This document shows positions 17,527 through 26,725 of a stretch of 32,322 nt of DNA, one piece after another. Every line of letters begins with the position of its first letter. Within the stretch, counting starts at the first letter, position 1. Position numbers and translations under genes: made by a program. The notes beneath the pieces were generated by a model. It ran no database searches. It was not told the origin of the DNA and saw only the letters and a list, made by a program, of their open reading frames with translations. The stretch comes from Candidatus Nomurabacteria bacterium (GTDB taxonomy: Bacteria > Patescibacteriota > Minisyncoccia > Phycocordibacterales > UBA9973): contig JARIGS010000017.1 in NCBI GenBank assembly GCA_029288725.1, positions 1 through 32,322 of the forward strand. Direction: 5' to 3'.

Positions 17527-18126
17527 TTATGTAATTCGTGTTAAGAACGATCGACGATGAAGTGGGGTCAGACCCTCTTTTTTAATGGCCTGAATGTGAG
17601 CCTTCGTGCCATAGCCTTTATTGCGATGCCAGGCATAGGCAGGATGTTTTTTGTCCAGCGCGACCATGAAATGGTCGCGCTGGACCTTTGCTATCACTGA
17701 AGCCAAGGAAATAATCTTTTCCTTCATATCACCCTTGATAATCGTTTGCTGATGCACATACTCCCTCGGCGCCTTTAATCCTCCATCCAGTAATACAAGA
17801 CACGCTTCCGGATCCAGTGCCAGTTTTTTTACATTGGCCGCAATGCATTCCCGGATACAGACTGCAATCCCCTTCTTATCGATCATTGCCGCTGTTCGAG
17901 AGGTAATTGCATAGTGCACCTTTCCCTTTTTAGCGAGAGACTCAGCCTCTATGTAACATTGTTCGCGCAATGCAGGAGACATTTGTTTGGAATCATTCAA
18001 TCCCAACAGCGTTTTGTGCCATCCACCTTTCTTATATATCGTTAATGGCATTGCCACGGCACACACGGTTACGGGACCAGCCAACGGCCCCCTGCCCACC
18101 TCATCAATACCAATAACCCATTTCAT
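17527..18126 (-). CDS. rnhB: Ribonuclease HII
   Basis: MKWVIGIDEVGRGPLAGPVTVCAV...LNDSKQMSPALRE...LLDGG...KGDMKEKIISLASVIAKVQRDHFM...NKGYGTKAH; start at MKWV. Confidence 0.95.
   Translation of the reverse strand: MKWVIGIDEVGRGPLAGPVTVCAVAMPLTIYKKGGWHKTLLGLNDSKQMSPALREQCYIEAESLAKKGKVHYAITSRTAAMIDKKGIAVCIRECIAANVKKLALDPEACLVLLDGGLKAPREYVHQQTIIKGDMKEKIISLASVIAKVQRDHFMVALDKKHPAYAWHRNKGYGTKAHIQAIKKEGLTPLHRRSFLTRIT
17653..17685. repeat. Perfect 15-bp inverted repeat, 3-nt loop, inside rnhB
   Basis: GTCCAGCGCGACCAT gaa ATGGTCGCGCTGGAC. Confidence 0.95.
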
Positions 18127-18334
18127 GTGTTTATATGATATATGAAAAACCGCCCCGTGAGGAGCGGTATACGACTTCTGCAAACATTACAGCACATGGT
18201 TTACCGATGAAATACATACGGTTCGGCGAAGCGGATTGGGTCCATTTTGCATTGTGGTATTGCGATAACATTACTTCATAGAGGTAATATGTCAATCTGC
18301 CCCCGGAAGATCATACTTGGTATACTACAGTCAC

Positions 18335-21300
18335 ATGGAGCAGCACTATGTGCATTTGCACACTCATTCCCACTATTCCCTCCTCGATGGCCTCTCAAAA
18401 ATCCCCGAGCTCGTGAAGCGAGCCAAGGATTTTGGCATGCCGGCACTAGCCCTGACTGACCACGGAACGATGTACGGTGCCATTGAATTTTACAATGAAT
18501 GCAAGAAGGCTGGCATCAAGCCAATCATTGGGGTGGAGGCATACGTGGCAGAGCGCACCCGCTTTGACAAGGAACCCGGCATCGATAGCAAACGCTATCA
18601 CCTCACACTCTTGGCAAAAAACGGCGCAGGGTACAAGAACCTCATGAAAATGATTTCCAAAGCGAACATGGAAGGGTTTTATTACAAGCCGCGTATCGAT
18701 ACTGAATTGATGGAAATGCACAGTGAAGGCATTATCTGTCTGTCGGGCTGTCCAGGCAGTCGCTTCATTAACTACGTGCGCAATGACAATCTCGCTGAAG
18801 CAAAAAACTTGTTGCGCTGGTATGTTGCAACATTTGGCAAGGAAAACGTCTATGTCGAGGTCATGAAGCATGAGGATGTTGACTGGTATATCCCGCTTAT
18901 TCCTACCATTGTCAGTATCGCCCAGGAGCTTGATCTACCGATCGTGGGTACCTGGGACTCGCACTATCTCAATATTGACGATAAGGAAGCGCAGGACACA
19001 CTGGTAGCGATCAATACGGGAAGCGAAGTTGGCAGTGCCAAAATGTCGATGAAAAACGGCAATTATTCCTTTATCAGTACTCAGGATGCACTAGAAGCAT
19101 TTCAGGATATTCCTGGTGCCGTTGAAAATACCGTAAAGCTGGCAGAGACGGTCGACATCGAGATCGAATTTGCCCCATGGCGCTTCCCCACCTATCCTAT
19201 TCCCGAAGGTTCTACCTATGAAGAAGAACTCCGCAAGGCCGTGATGGCCGGCTTGCCAGAAAAGGGCTATGCCTACGAAGGTGCAATCAAGGATCGTATT
19301 GATTTCGAGCTTGATGTCATTATTCAAAAGGGCTTTCCTTCCTACTTCCTGGTAGAGGCCGACATGGTGAAGGCCGCTCGTCGCATGGGAATCTATACCA
19401 ACACTCGAGGATCAGCTGCCGGCTCGCTCGTGTCTTACCTAACCGGTATCACGACCGTTGACCCGATCAAATACAAGCTTCCCTTTGAGCGTTTCCTAAA
19501 CCCACTCCGTCCTGGTATTCCTGATATCGACTTGGACATTGCCGACAACCGCCGTGACGACCTCATCGGGTATATTCGTGAAAAATACGGTACCGGTGCC
19601 GTAGCTCAAATCTGTACGTTTGGAACGATGGCTGCCCGCGGTTCAGTTCGGGATGTCGCGCGCGCCTTGGGATACCCATATGCTACCGGTGATCAAATTT
19701 CTAAGCTCATTCCGATGGGCTCACAAGGGTTTCCAATGACCATTGACCATGCCCTAGAAATCGTTCCTGAGCTGAAGGAAATGTATGACACCGATCGTGC
19801 CACAACCGAAATCATCAATATGGCAAAAAAGATTGAAGGCAATGTCCGTCACATTTCTGTTCATGCCGCCGGTGTGGTTATTGCGCCAACGCCCGACATC
19901 ACTGATTACACACCAATCCAATACGATCCAAAGGGTGAAGGAAAAATCATTACCCAGTACGATATGTTCTCCGGTGGCCGTGACGGCGTGGTGAACCTGC
20001 CGAAATTCGACATGTTGGGAATCCGCAATCTCCAGTTCATTTCTGGTGCGATTGAACGCATCAAGGAAATTCATGGCATTACCATCGATATCGACAACAT
20101 CCCCCTTGATGACAAGAAAGTTTTCGTTATGCTCTCCAAGGGTGAGACGGTGGGAGTATTCCAAATGGCTGGTGACGGCATGACCCAGTACATCAAGGAC
20201 CTGCAGCCAACCAAAGTGGAAGACCTGATGGCCATGGTGGCATTGTACCGTCCAGGACCGATGGAAGTTATCCCAGAGTACATTAAACGTAAGAAAAATC
20301 CCAGCCTGGTGAATTACCCTGATCCGCGCCTTGTCGACGATTTGGAAGCCTCCTATGGTCTCTTGGTCTATCAGGATGACGTGCTGCTCACTGCCATTCG
20401 CCTGGCCGGCTATTCCTGGCTTGATGCCGACAAGTTCCGCAAGGCCATGGGTAAGAAGATTCCAGCAGAAATGGCCGAACAGAAGGATAAGTTTTACAAG
20501 GGGTGTAAGGAGTACGGTGGCCTTTCCGTGAAGCAGATTGACGATCTGTGGAAAAAGATTGAGCCATTCGCTGCGTATGGATTTAACAAGGCTCACGCTG
20601 CAAGTTACGGTATGGTGGCATATCAGACAGCGTACCTGAAGGCCAACTACCCTGCCGAATACCTTTCCGCTTGTATGACCGCCGAAGCCGGTGACATTGA
20701 AACCTGCAGCGAATACATTGCCGAAGCCAATCGCATGGGCTACAAAGTCCTTCCTCCTGACATCAACGAGTCATTCTCGGACTTCACGGTGGTCATAGAA
20801 GACGGCAGAGTGACTAGTAACATCCGTTTCGGACTTAACAACATCAAAAACTTTGGTATTGAAATCGGCAAGGCCATCATTGCCGAGCGCAAGGCCAATG
20901 GACGCTTTACGAGCATGGAAGACTTCCTGGAACGAGTTCAGCATCGTAATTTGAATAAGAAGTCATTGGAAGCGCTGATCATGTGTGGGGCGATGGATGC
21001 CTTTGGTGAGCGTGGCATCTTCTGTGCCAATATTGAGAACCTGCTCGCCTTTCATAAGGGTGTAGGTCAATTGAGTAATGGCAATTCCCTTTCATTGTTT
21101 GACGGTCTCGACGACAAGCCAAAGAGCGTCCTTACCCTTAATCCGGCAGAACCGGCACCACTCAAAAAGAAACTGGAATGGGAAAAGGAACTCTTGGGGC
21201 TCTATATTTCCGGCCACCCGCTCGACTCACACAGTGAAAAAATGAAAAGAGCCACTACCACCATTAGTTCATTAATCAAAAAGAAGTTTGATAAGAATCA

Positions 21301-21538
21301 GCTATTGGTTGCCCATATTGATCTCTGCAAGGTCATTATGACTAAAAAGGATAATTCCAAGATGGCCTTTCTCACCATTCAGGATAAAAGCGCCACCGCC
21401 GAAGCAGTGATCTTCCCTGAGGCGTTCAAAAAGATTGGTTCCCTCGTTAAAGAAGGCATCGTGGCTGCCATGAAATGTTCCGTTGCCGAGCGCGGTGACA
21501 AGGTCACTATCATGATTGAGGACATCAAAGTCTTGTAA
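18335..21538 (+). CDS. dnaE: DNA polymerase III subunit alpha
   Basis: YVHLHTHSHYSLLDGLSKIPELV PHP start, PDIDLDIADNRRDDLIGYIREKYG, MVALYRPGPMEVIPEYIKRKK, ISGHPLDSH; start at 18335 after TATACT. Confidence 0.97.
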   Translation: MEQHYVHLHTHSHYSLLDGLSKIPELVKRAKDFGMPALALTDHGTMYGAIEFYNECKKAGIKPIIGVEAYVAERTRFDKEPGIDSKRYHLTLLAKNGAGYKNLMKMISKANMEGFYYKPRIDTELMEMHSEGIICLSGCPGSRFINYVRNDNLAEAKNLLRWYVATFGKENVYVEVMKHEDVDWYIPLIPTIVSIAQELDLPIVGTWDSHYLNIDDKEAQDTLVAINTGSEVGSAKMSMKNGNYSFISTQDALEAFQDIPGAVENTVKLAETVDIEIEFAPWRFPTYPIPEGSTYEEELRKAVMAGLPEKGYAYEGAIKDRIDFELDVIIQKGFPSYFLVEADMVKAARRMGIYTNTRGSAAGSLVSYLTGITTVDPIKYKLPFERFLNPLRPGIPDIDLDIADNRRDDLIGYIREKYGTGAVAQICTFGTMAARGSVRDVARALGYPYATGDQISKLIPMGSQGFPMTIDHALEIVPELKEMYDTDRATTEIINMAKKIEGNVRHISVHAAGVVIAPTPDITDYTPIQYDPKGEGKIITQYDMFSGGRDGVVNLPKFDMLGIRNLQFISGAIERIKEIHGITIDIDNIPLDDKKVFVMLSKGETVGVFQMAGDGMTQYIKDLQPTKVEDLMAMVALYRPGPMEVIPEYIKRKKNPSLVNYPDPRLVDDLEASYGLLVYQDDVLLTAIRLAGYSWLDADKFRKAMGKKIPAEMAEQKDKFYKGCKEYGGLSVKQIDDLWKKIEPFAAYGFNKAHAASYGMVAYQTAYLKANYPAEYLSACMTAEAGDIETCSEYIAEANRMGYKVLPPDINESFSDFTVVIEDGRVTSNIRFGLNNIKNFGIEIGKAIIAERKANGRFTSMEDFLERVQHRNLNKKSLEALIMCGAMDAFGERGIFCANIENLLAFHKGVGQLSNGNSLSLFDGLDDKPKSVLTLNPAEPAPLKKKLEWEKELLGLYISGHPLDSHSEKMKRATTTISSLIKKKFDKNQLLVAHIDLCKVIMTKKDNSKMAFLTIQDKSATAEAVIFPEAFKKIGSLVKEGIVAAMKCSVAERGDKVTIMIEDIKVL

Positions 21539-21597
21539 TCACACCCCATACTTGACTTTTTGTCAATAGGTGCTATACTGATAAAAAACAGGGACGC

Positions 21598-22029
21598 ATG
21601 AAAACACAAAAAGTACTGCCGACTATCTTTGACATTAAGGATCATATTATTACCGTGATAAAAAGCGGTAAATTGCCTGAAGGAGACGATGACTATAAGA
21701 ACTTTTTTGATCTAACAATGAGGTTCTATAGCAAACAGACTGTTACAGATAAGAACGTTATCTTTAAGCAGGCTAAACAAAAATATGGGAAAAGATGCTC
21801 TTCTGCCGCAGAAAACGTCATTTGGAATGAGATTCGCACAGCAATGGATGAAATCCATAAAGCATTGATGGCCAACAAGGCCACCATTGCAACAAATGCA
21901 TTGATTGCCCAGCAAGCGCGTGTGCAATGCCAGCACGAAATTTTACATGGTGGCGACATTACCGACATCTTCCCTATCTCCTATCTCGAAAAGTATTTTC
22001 CTCGTGAATTCAAGCTCTTAACTGCTTAA
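21598..22029 (+). CDS. Hypothetical protein
   Basis: 143-aa ORF preceded by consensus TTGACT-17-TATACT and followed by a terminator. Confidence 0.7.
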   Translation: MKTQKVLPTIFDIKDHIITVIKSGKLPEGDDDYKNFFDLTMRFYSKQTVTDKNVIFKQAKQKYGKRCSSAAENVIWNEIRTAMDEIHKALMANKATIATNALIAQQARVQCQHEILHGGDITDIFPISYLEKYFPREFKLLTA

Positions 22030-22034
22030 TTCAC

Positions 22035-22068
22035 AAAGTCCTTTGCTTCACCGCAAAGGACTTTTTGT
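22035..22068 (+). terminator. Rho-independent terminator
   Basis: AAAGTCCTTTGCTTCACCGCAAAGGACTTTTTG. Confidence 0.85.
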
Positions 22069-22148
22069 TTGTCTACCATAATAAATAATGCATACCAAAA
22101 CCCCATTCCTCGCGGAATGGGGTTTTGGGTTATAGATAAATCCAACTA

Positions 22149-22748
22149 TTACACTTGTGTGTTATCGATCTTATTCATTAAGGCCATCACTTCGTTAGCG
22201 TAGTTTGGTACCACTGACGGAGGATTGTAACTTTGCAGAATAGCCTTAACAGTCTTCCCTTCATAGTGCGCTGCGGTATTTGGATTGTCACCACCAAGGT
22301 TGGTAGCGAGAATCTCAATGGCAGAGTCATAGCTCTTAAAGCTGATCTTACATGAACCGAATCCAAAAGGACTATAGGTAACGGACTTACATTGGTGCAG
22401 TCCGCCAGTCGATTCGCGAATCGCAATTGCTGGGATCAGCCGCCAATCGATGCCATGTTTTTCAGCTTCAGTAACCATTTTCATACCATATCCGGCAAGC
22501 GGCATGCCATTTTGTGTAAAATAGGCATCAATTTTAGCAGCTTTCTCCTCTCTTTCCTTTTGGAGCAAGTCAGCATCTGTCTGTACCGAGGCAGGCTCAG
22601 TAGAGGCAGTTGCGATTGATTGATCTGAAGATAGGGTCGGTGTAACCGCAGTATTGATGGCTGCCGTGAAGGCACTCATCGATAGTGTAGTTGCGACCAA
22701 CGGAATAATGATAAATGATCGAGTGATTGAATGTTTTATTGAACTCAT
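22149..22748 (-). CDS. Secreted lytic-transglycosylase/lysozyme-like protein
   Basis: N-terminal signal-like helix; KHGIDWRLIPAIAIRESTGG catalytic-Glu-type motif, NPNTAAHYEGKTVKAILQSYNPPSVVPNYANEV. Confidence 0.75.
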   Translation of the reverse strand: MSSIKHSITRSFIIIPLVATTLSMSAFTAAINTAVTPTLSSDQSIATASTEPASVQTDADLLQKEREEKAAKIDAYFTQNGMPLAGYGMKMVTEAEKHGIDWRLIPAIAIRESTGGLHQCKSVTYSPFGFGSCKISFKSYDSAIEILATNLGGDNPNTAAHYEGKTVKAILQSYNPPSVVPNYANEVMALMNKIDNTQV

Positions 22749-22859
22749 AGGTTCCGGTTGAGCTCCGGAGGAACTTCGTGACAGTTTTCTTTGTTAGCCC
22801 TTCCTTGTGAGTTGGTTTCTAAACAAAAATCCGTATCCCATTACAGGTTACGAACTTCC
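22749..22859 (-). promoter_or_regulatory. Structured 5' leader (riboswitch-like)
   Basis: Minus-strand promoter TTGACA-17-TACTAT at 22863-22891; leader of about 108 nt with P1 GGAAGTTCGT/ACGAAGTTCC and a competing hairpin just before the ATG. Confidence 0.5.
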
Positions 22860-23009
22860 TATATAGTAGCACAAACCGTATAAATTGTCAATGGTTATAC
22901 AATGAAAAAAACATGTGTCAAATGAAAAATACCCTTATAAAATAAGGGTATTTTAGACAACAAAGATTGACGATTTGGCTAATATATTGCTATATAAAGC
23001 TTTAGACTA

Positions 23010-23046
23010 AGCCTCTTTTTGCCATCCTGGCCAAAAAGAGGCTTTT
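23010..23046 (-). terminator. secA terminator
   Basis: AAGCCTCTTTTTGCCatcctGGCCAAAAAGAGGCTT. Confidence 0.85.
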
Positions 23047-23048
23047 GA

Positions 23049-25334
23049 CTACGAAATAGCCGAAACCATTGTAATTACTTGGTCTTTCAGACGCTGTTCC
23101 ATTTCTTTGAAGAGTCGAGTCGCTTCCTTTTTGTACTCTACCAATGGTTCCCGCTGGCCATAGGCACGCAATCCAACCGACTGGCGCATATGTTCCATCG
23201 TATCAATATGCTCTACCCACAGGGTATCAGTGGTGTAAAGGACGACACGGCGAACCTGTTCCCAAAAGGCTTCCTCACCTACCAGGGCAATTTTTTCCTT
23301 TACAATTGGTTCCAGAATTTCAATATTGTCCAAGGCATAGAAAGTGCTCATGACATGTCCCCCATCCCCTTCTACCATTGCCCGACGGCGTCCGTAGATG
23401 ATGGTACGCTGATATGACAATACCGTATCGTATTCCAAGGTACTTTTACGGGCATCAAAATGGAATCCTTCGATCTTTTTCTGGGCTGATTCAAGAGCGC
23501 GGGAAACAAAGCCGTTTTCAATTGGCTGGTCTTCCGGCATGCCAAAACGGGTCATCATGCCCTTGAGACGGTCAGAACCGAAAACACGCATCAGTTCATC
23601 TTCCAATGAGACATAGAATTGGGTTTCGCCGGGATCACCCTGACGGCCGGAACGTCCGCGGAGCTGGTTGTCGATACGGCGAGCCTCATGACGTTCGGTA
23701 CCGATAACGAACAGACCGCCAAGGTCTTTCACTTCCTGCTGTTCCTCCGGAGTTGATGGCGTACCACCAAGAATGATGTCGACACCACGACCGGCAAGGT
23801 TGGTAGCAATGACAACATTGCCCTTGCGACCGGCTTGAGCAATCACGGAACCTTCATTTTCGTGGTTCTTGGCATTCAATACCTGGTGTGGAATACCGGC
23901 ACGCTTAAGGTATGCAGCAAGCAATTCATTCTTTTCGATTGAAACAGTACCGATCAAGACTGGCTGACCCTTGGCATTAAGTGCCTTCACCTTCTGGGCA
24001 ATGGCCTCAAACTTGCCGTTTTCAGTTTGGAAAATGAGATCGTTATGATCAATACGCTGTACTGGACGATGGGTGGGAATGGATACTACGCCCAATCCGT
24101 ACACTTTCATAAATTCTTCCTCACTGGTCTTGGCCGTACCAGTCATACCGGAAAGCTTTTCATAGAGCTTGAAATAGTTCTGATAGGTAATCGATGCCAC
24201 GGCACGGGTTTCCTGCTCCACCTTTACCCCTTCCTTTGCCTCAATGGCCTGATGTAGACCTTCTGACCAGCGGCGACCTGGCTGCATGCGGCCAGTAAAG
24301 GTATCGACAATAATAATCTCGCCATCCTTCACCACATAATCCTTGTCCTTTTGGAACAATGCCCGAGCACGAACGGCCGTTTCAAGATAGTGAGCGTACT
24401 TAATGCCCTTTTCGGTATACATGTCACCAATACCGAGCAGTTTTTCTGCCTTGGTAATGCCATCGTCAGTCAGAGTAATAGCCTTGAGCTTTTCATCGAC
24501 AGTAAAATCCTTTTCTGGTTCCATCTTTGCTGCCACTTCTTTGACCGTCTTGTAGAGGGATTCTGATTCGGCAATGGCAGAGGAAATAATAAGCGGGGTA
24601 CGTGATTCGTCGATCAGGATAGAGTCAACTTCGTCGACAACGGCAAAATAGTGATCGCGCTGAACGATTTCTTCCTTGGTATTGACCAGGTTGTCGCGAA
24701 GATAGTCGAAGCCATACTGACTGTTGGTACCATACGTGATGTCAGCAAGATAGGCTTCCTTGCGAGTGACCGGGCGGAGAAACTGCTTGATGACCTTGAA
24801 TGATCCTTCCTCATCGCGCTCCTCATCCATTTCCTGATGAGTGGGATCATAGACGAATGACTGGTTTTGGTCGTTGATGACACCGATAGACAATCCCAGG
24901 AAGTTATAAATCTGCCCCATCCATGTTGCATCACGTCGGGCAAGGTAATCGTTGACGGTAACGACGTGCACGCCGCGACCAGCAAGCGCATTCAGATACA
25001 CCGGCAACGTTGCTACCATCGTCTTTCCTTCACCGGTACGCATCTCGGCAATATTGCCATCGTGCAATACCATGCCACCAATCAACTGCACGTCATAGTG
25101 ACGCTTGTTCATGGTACGCTTTGCAGCTTCGCGCACTAATGCGAAAGCTTCAGGGAGAATATCGTCCAATGACTGACCCTGTGCCAAGCGGGCTTTTAAC
25201 GCCTCGGTTTCCAAGGGAAATTGCTCATCAGAAAGACCGGACAATCGTTCCTCAAATGTCCCTATTTTATCAGCTTTATTTTTATACCCCTTCAATGCTC
25301 CGCGGTCGAAAATAGATTGTAGTGAAAACGCCAT
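23049..25334 (-). CDS. secA: Preprotein translocase ATPase SecA
   Basis: MRTGEGKTMVATLPVYLNAL, VVTVNDYLARRDATWMG, YGTNSQYGFDYLRDN, VDEVDSILIDESRTPLIIS, TNLAGRGVDIILGG, QLRGRSGRQGDPGETQFYVSLEDELMRVFG; start set at 25334. Confidence 0.97.
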   Translation of the reverse strand: MAFSLQSIFDRGALKGYKNKADKIGTFEERLSGLSDEQFPLETEALKARLAQGQSLDDILPEAFALVREAAKRTMNKRHYDVQLIGGMVLHDGNIAEMRTGEGKTMVATLPVYLNALAGRGVHVVTVNDYLARRDATWMGQIYNFLGLSIGVINDQNQSFVYDPTHQEMDEERDEEGSFKVIKQFLRPVTRKEAYLADITYGTNSQYGFDYLRDNLVNTKEEIVQRDHYFAVVDEVDSILIDESRTPLIISSAIAESESLYKTVKEVAAKMEPEKDFTVDEKLKAITLTDDGITKAEKLLGIGDMYTEKGIKYAHYLETAVRARALFQKDKDYVVKDGEIIIVDTFTGRMQPGRRWSEGLHQAIEAKEGVKVEQETRAVASITYQNYFKLYEKLSGMTGTAKTSEEEFMKVYGLGVVSIPTHRPVQRIDHNDLIFQTENGKFEAIAQKVKALNAKGQPVLIGTVSIEKNELLAAYLKRAGIPHQVLNAKNHENEGSVIAQAGRKGNVVIATNLAGRGVDIILGGTPSTPEEQQEVKDLGGLFVIGTERHEARRIDNQLRGRSGRQGDPGETQFYVSLEDELMRVFGSDRLKGMMTRFGMPEDQPIENGFVSRALESAQKKIEGFHFDARKSTLEYDTVLSYQRTIIYGRRRAMVEGDGGHVMSTFYALDNIEILEPIVKEKIALVGEEAFWEQVRRVVLYTTDTLWVEHIDTMEHMRQSVGLRAYGQREPLVEYKKEATRLFKEMEQRLKDQVITMVSAIS

Positions 25335-25377
25335 AGAAGCCCATTCTAGCATAAAAATACCCCTTTTTAAAGAACGC

Positions 25378-25405
25378 AAAACTACCACCCGAAGGTGGTA
25401 GTTTT
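25378..25405 (-). terminator. Terminator of the lysine-rich peptide gene
   Basis: AAAACTACCACCCGAAGGTGGTAGTTTT. Confidence 0.8.
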
Positions 25406-25439
25406 GAAGTGGAAAGAGAGTGAGAGAGTAAAGAAAGAA

Positions 25440-25556
25440 TTATTTCTTCTTCTTAGCAACCTTTTTCTTGGCTACCTTCTTTACTGCCTTCTTAGCAACT
25501 TTCTTTACTGCTTTCTTAGCAACCTTTTTCTTGGCTACCTTCTTTTTTGCTGCCAT
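25440..25556 (-). CDS. 38-aa lysine-rich histone-H1-like nucleoid peptide
   Basis: MAAKKKVAKKKVAKKAVKKVAKKAVKKVAKKKVAKKKK*; own terminator downstream and promoter-like sequence upstream. Confidence 0.8.
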   Translation of the reverse strand: MAAKKKVAKKKVAKKAVKKVAKKAVKKVAKKKVAKKKK

Positions 25557-25609
25557 AAATGTAAGTATTATGTTCTATTAATCTTCGGTGATGATCGACC
25601 ACTTTATTG

Positions 25610-25625
25610 TGATAACGCGTTATCA
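25610..25625. promoter_or_regulatory. Perfect 16-bp palindrome upstream of the H1-like gene
   Basis: TGATAACGCGTTATCA. Confidence 0.6.
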
Positions 25626-25912
25626 TCACTCGTACTTATATTATCTCTTGCACAACACATGCATGCAATAATTTATTATAAAAAACTGTGGATAACTCAC
25701 GTTTTTTCAAATGCAAATTATTTGCGTTTATAAAATAAATACATTAAGTGGGATATTGCTCCGATGACCTAATTTTTTCCTGGCAAGCAGGCGGAAAAAG
25801 ATTAGCTCATCTTCGGCCTCGCGTTAAGTGGCATCGGAAACGTTTTGCCTTTGTATCTATGGCTCTGTAATAAATGGCTTGTGCTATTGAAAAATGTACG
25901 TATACTAGCCTT

Positions 25913-26217
25913 GTTGTACCGAATGATCGCTGCAGCAATGTAGAGGAAAGTCCGAACACACTTCGTTAAAAAGCGAGCAGGTAGTGGGTAATGCCCATCG
26001 TCCGCAAGGATAGGACTGCGAACAGTGACGAATCCGGCTTCGTCTCGCCTACGCGCAAGCGCTTCGGCGGAGCAAGGCCGGGGTGAAACGGCTAAATGTC
26101 TACCCGTGTGCAAGGCCGTGTCCTGAGAGCAATCGAAGGAAGTGCCGCTATAGGTGGCTGGCAACAGTCATCACAGATAAATGATCACTAAAACAGAATT
26201 CGGCTTACGAGTACAAC
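25913..26217 (+). ncRNA. rnpB: RNase P RNA (class A type)
   Basis: GAGGAAAGTCCG, CAGGTAGTGGGTAATGCCC, GGGGTGAAACGGC, GAGAGCAAT, ACAGAATTCGGCTTAC; P1 GTTGTAC/GTACAAC; TATACT -10 at 25901. Confidence 0.95.
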
Positions 26218-26221
26218 ACAA

Positions 26222-26255
26222 TGAAAAAACCACGGTTAGTCCGTGGTTTTTTCAT
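26222..26255 (+). terminator. rnpB terminator
   Basis: GAAAAAACCACGGTTAGTCCGTGGTTTTTTC. Confidence 0.85.
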
Positions 26256-26509
26256 GTATAGATATCATGGTTCCCTATCGCATGAAAATATACTGTATCA
26301 CTATCGGCAAATTCAAATATTATTCTGTACGCATAGTCCAGAGAGAATGCATATAATCCTTCTAACGATCCGGTCAATTTGTGAGTCTTAAGAGGCTGGG
26401 CAAATGGGTCTTTTCTGAATAATGATTCTTTCTTTTCGGCAATACGTTTTATTTGTTCGGGCAATTTCTTGTACATTCGAACAAATTTTGAGGAGTATAC
26501 AATCTGCAT
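26252..26509 (-). CDS. RelE/ParE-superfamily toxin
   Basis: VYSSKFVRMYKKLPEQIKRIAEKKESLFRKDPFAQPLKTHKLTGSLEGLYAFSLDYAYRIIFEF...YFHAIGNHDIY. Confidence 0.88.
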   Translation of the reverse strand: MQIVYSSKFVRMYKKLPEQIKRIAEKKESLFRKDPFAQPLKTHKLTGSLEGLYAFSLDYAYRIIFEFADSDTVYFHAIGNHDIYT

Positions 26510-26725
26510 TTACCGAAGGTCTTTGAGAGACCGCAGTACCTTGCCCTTTCCTTGTGCAATTTCCTTCCGACTTTGCGCAATATCTCTCAACAATTGCTGA
26601 TTTTTCCATTCTCGCAACAAATCACGAATAAACTCGCTTTTTGAAGCAAAGTTCCCTTCTTTAACAGCCTGATCCACCTCTTTAGCAAGGGTTTCCGGCA
26701 TAGAAATGTTCATTATTGTTCTCAT
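26510..26725 (-). CDS. Ribbon-helix-helix (CopG/ParD-like) antitoxin
   Basis: MRTIMNISMPETLAKEVDQAVKEGNFASKSEFIRDLLREWKN; stop codon abuts the toxin start; promoter TTGACA-18-TACAAT 6 nt before ATG. Confidence 0.88.
   Translation of the reverse strand: MRTIMNISMPETLAKEVDQAVKEGNFASKSEFIRDLLREWKNQQLLRDIAQSRKEIAQGKGKVLRSLKDLR

Noticed and set aside
19754-20596. 280-aa minus-strand ORF
   Set aside because: Antisense shadow of dnaE codon usage; no independent support.
25600-25740. Origin of replication
   Set aside because: One perfect DnaA-box-like TGTGGATAA (25687-25695) in an AT-rich region and a 16-bp palindrome, but no cluster of boxes and no dnaA/dnaN nearby.
25802-26164. 120-aa minus-strand ORF
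   Set aside because: Antisense to RNase P RNA; no protein-like features.
26252-26725. Novel defence system around the toxin-antitoxin pair
   Set aside because: It is an ordinary RHH antitoxin plus RelE/ParE-like toxin operon with no additional defence genes nearby.
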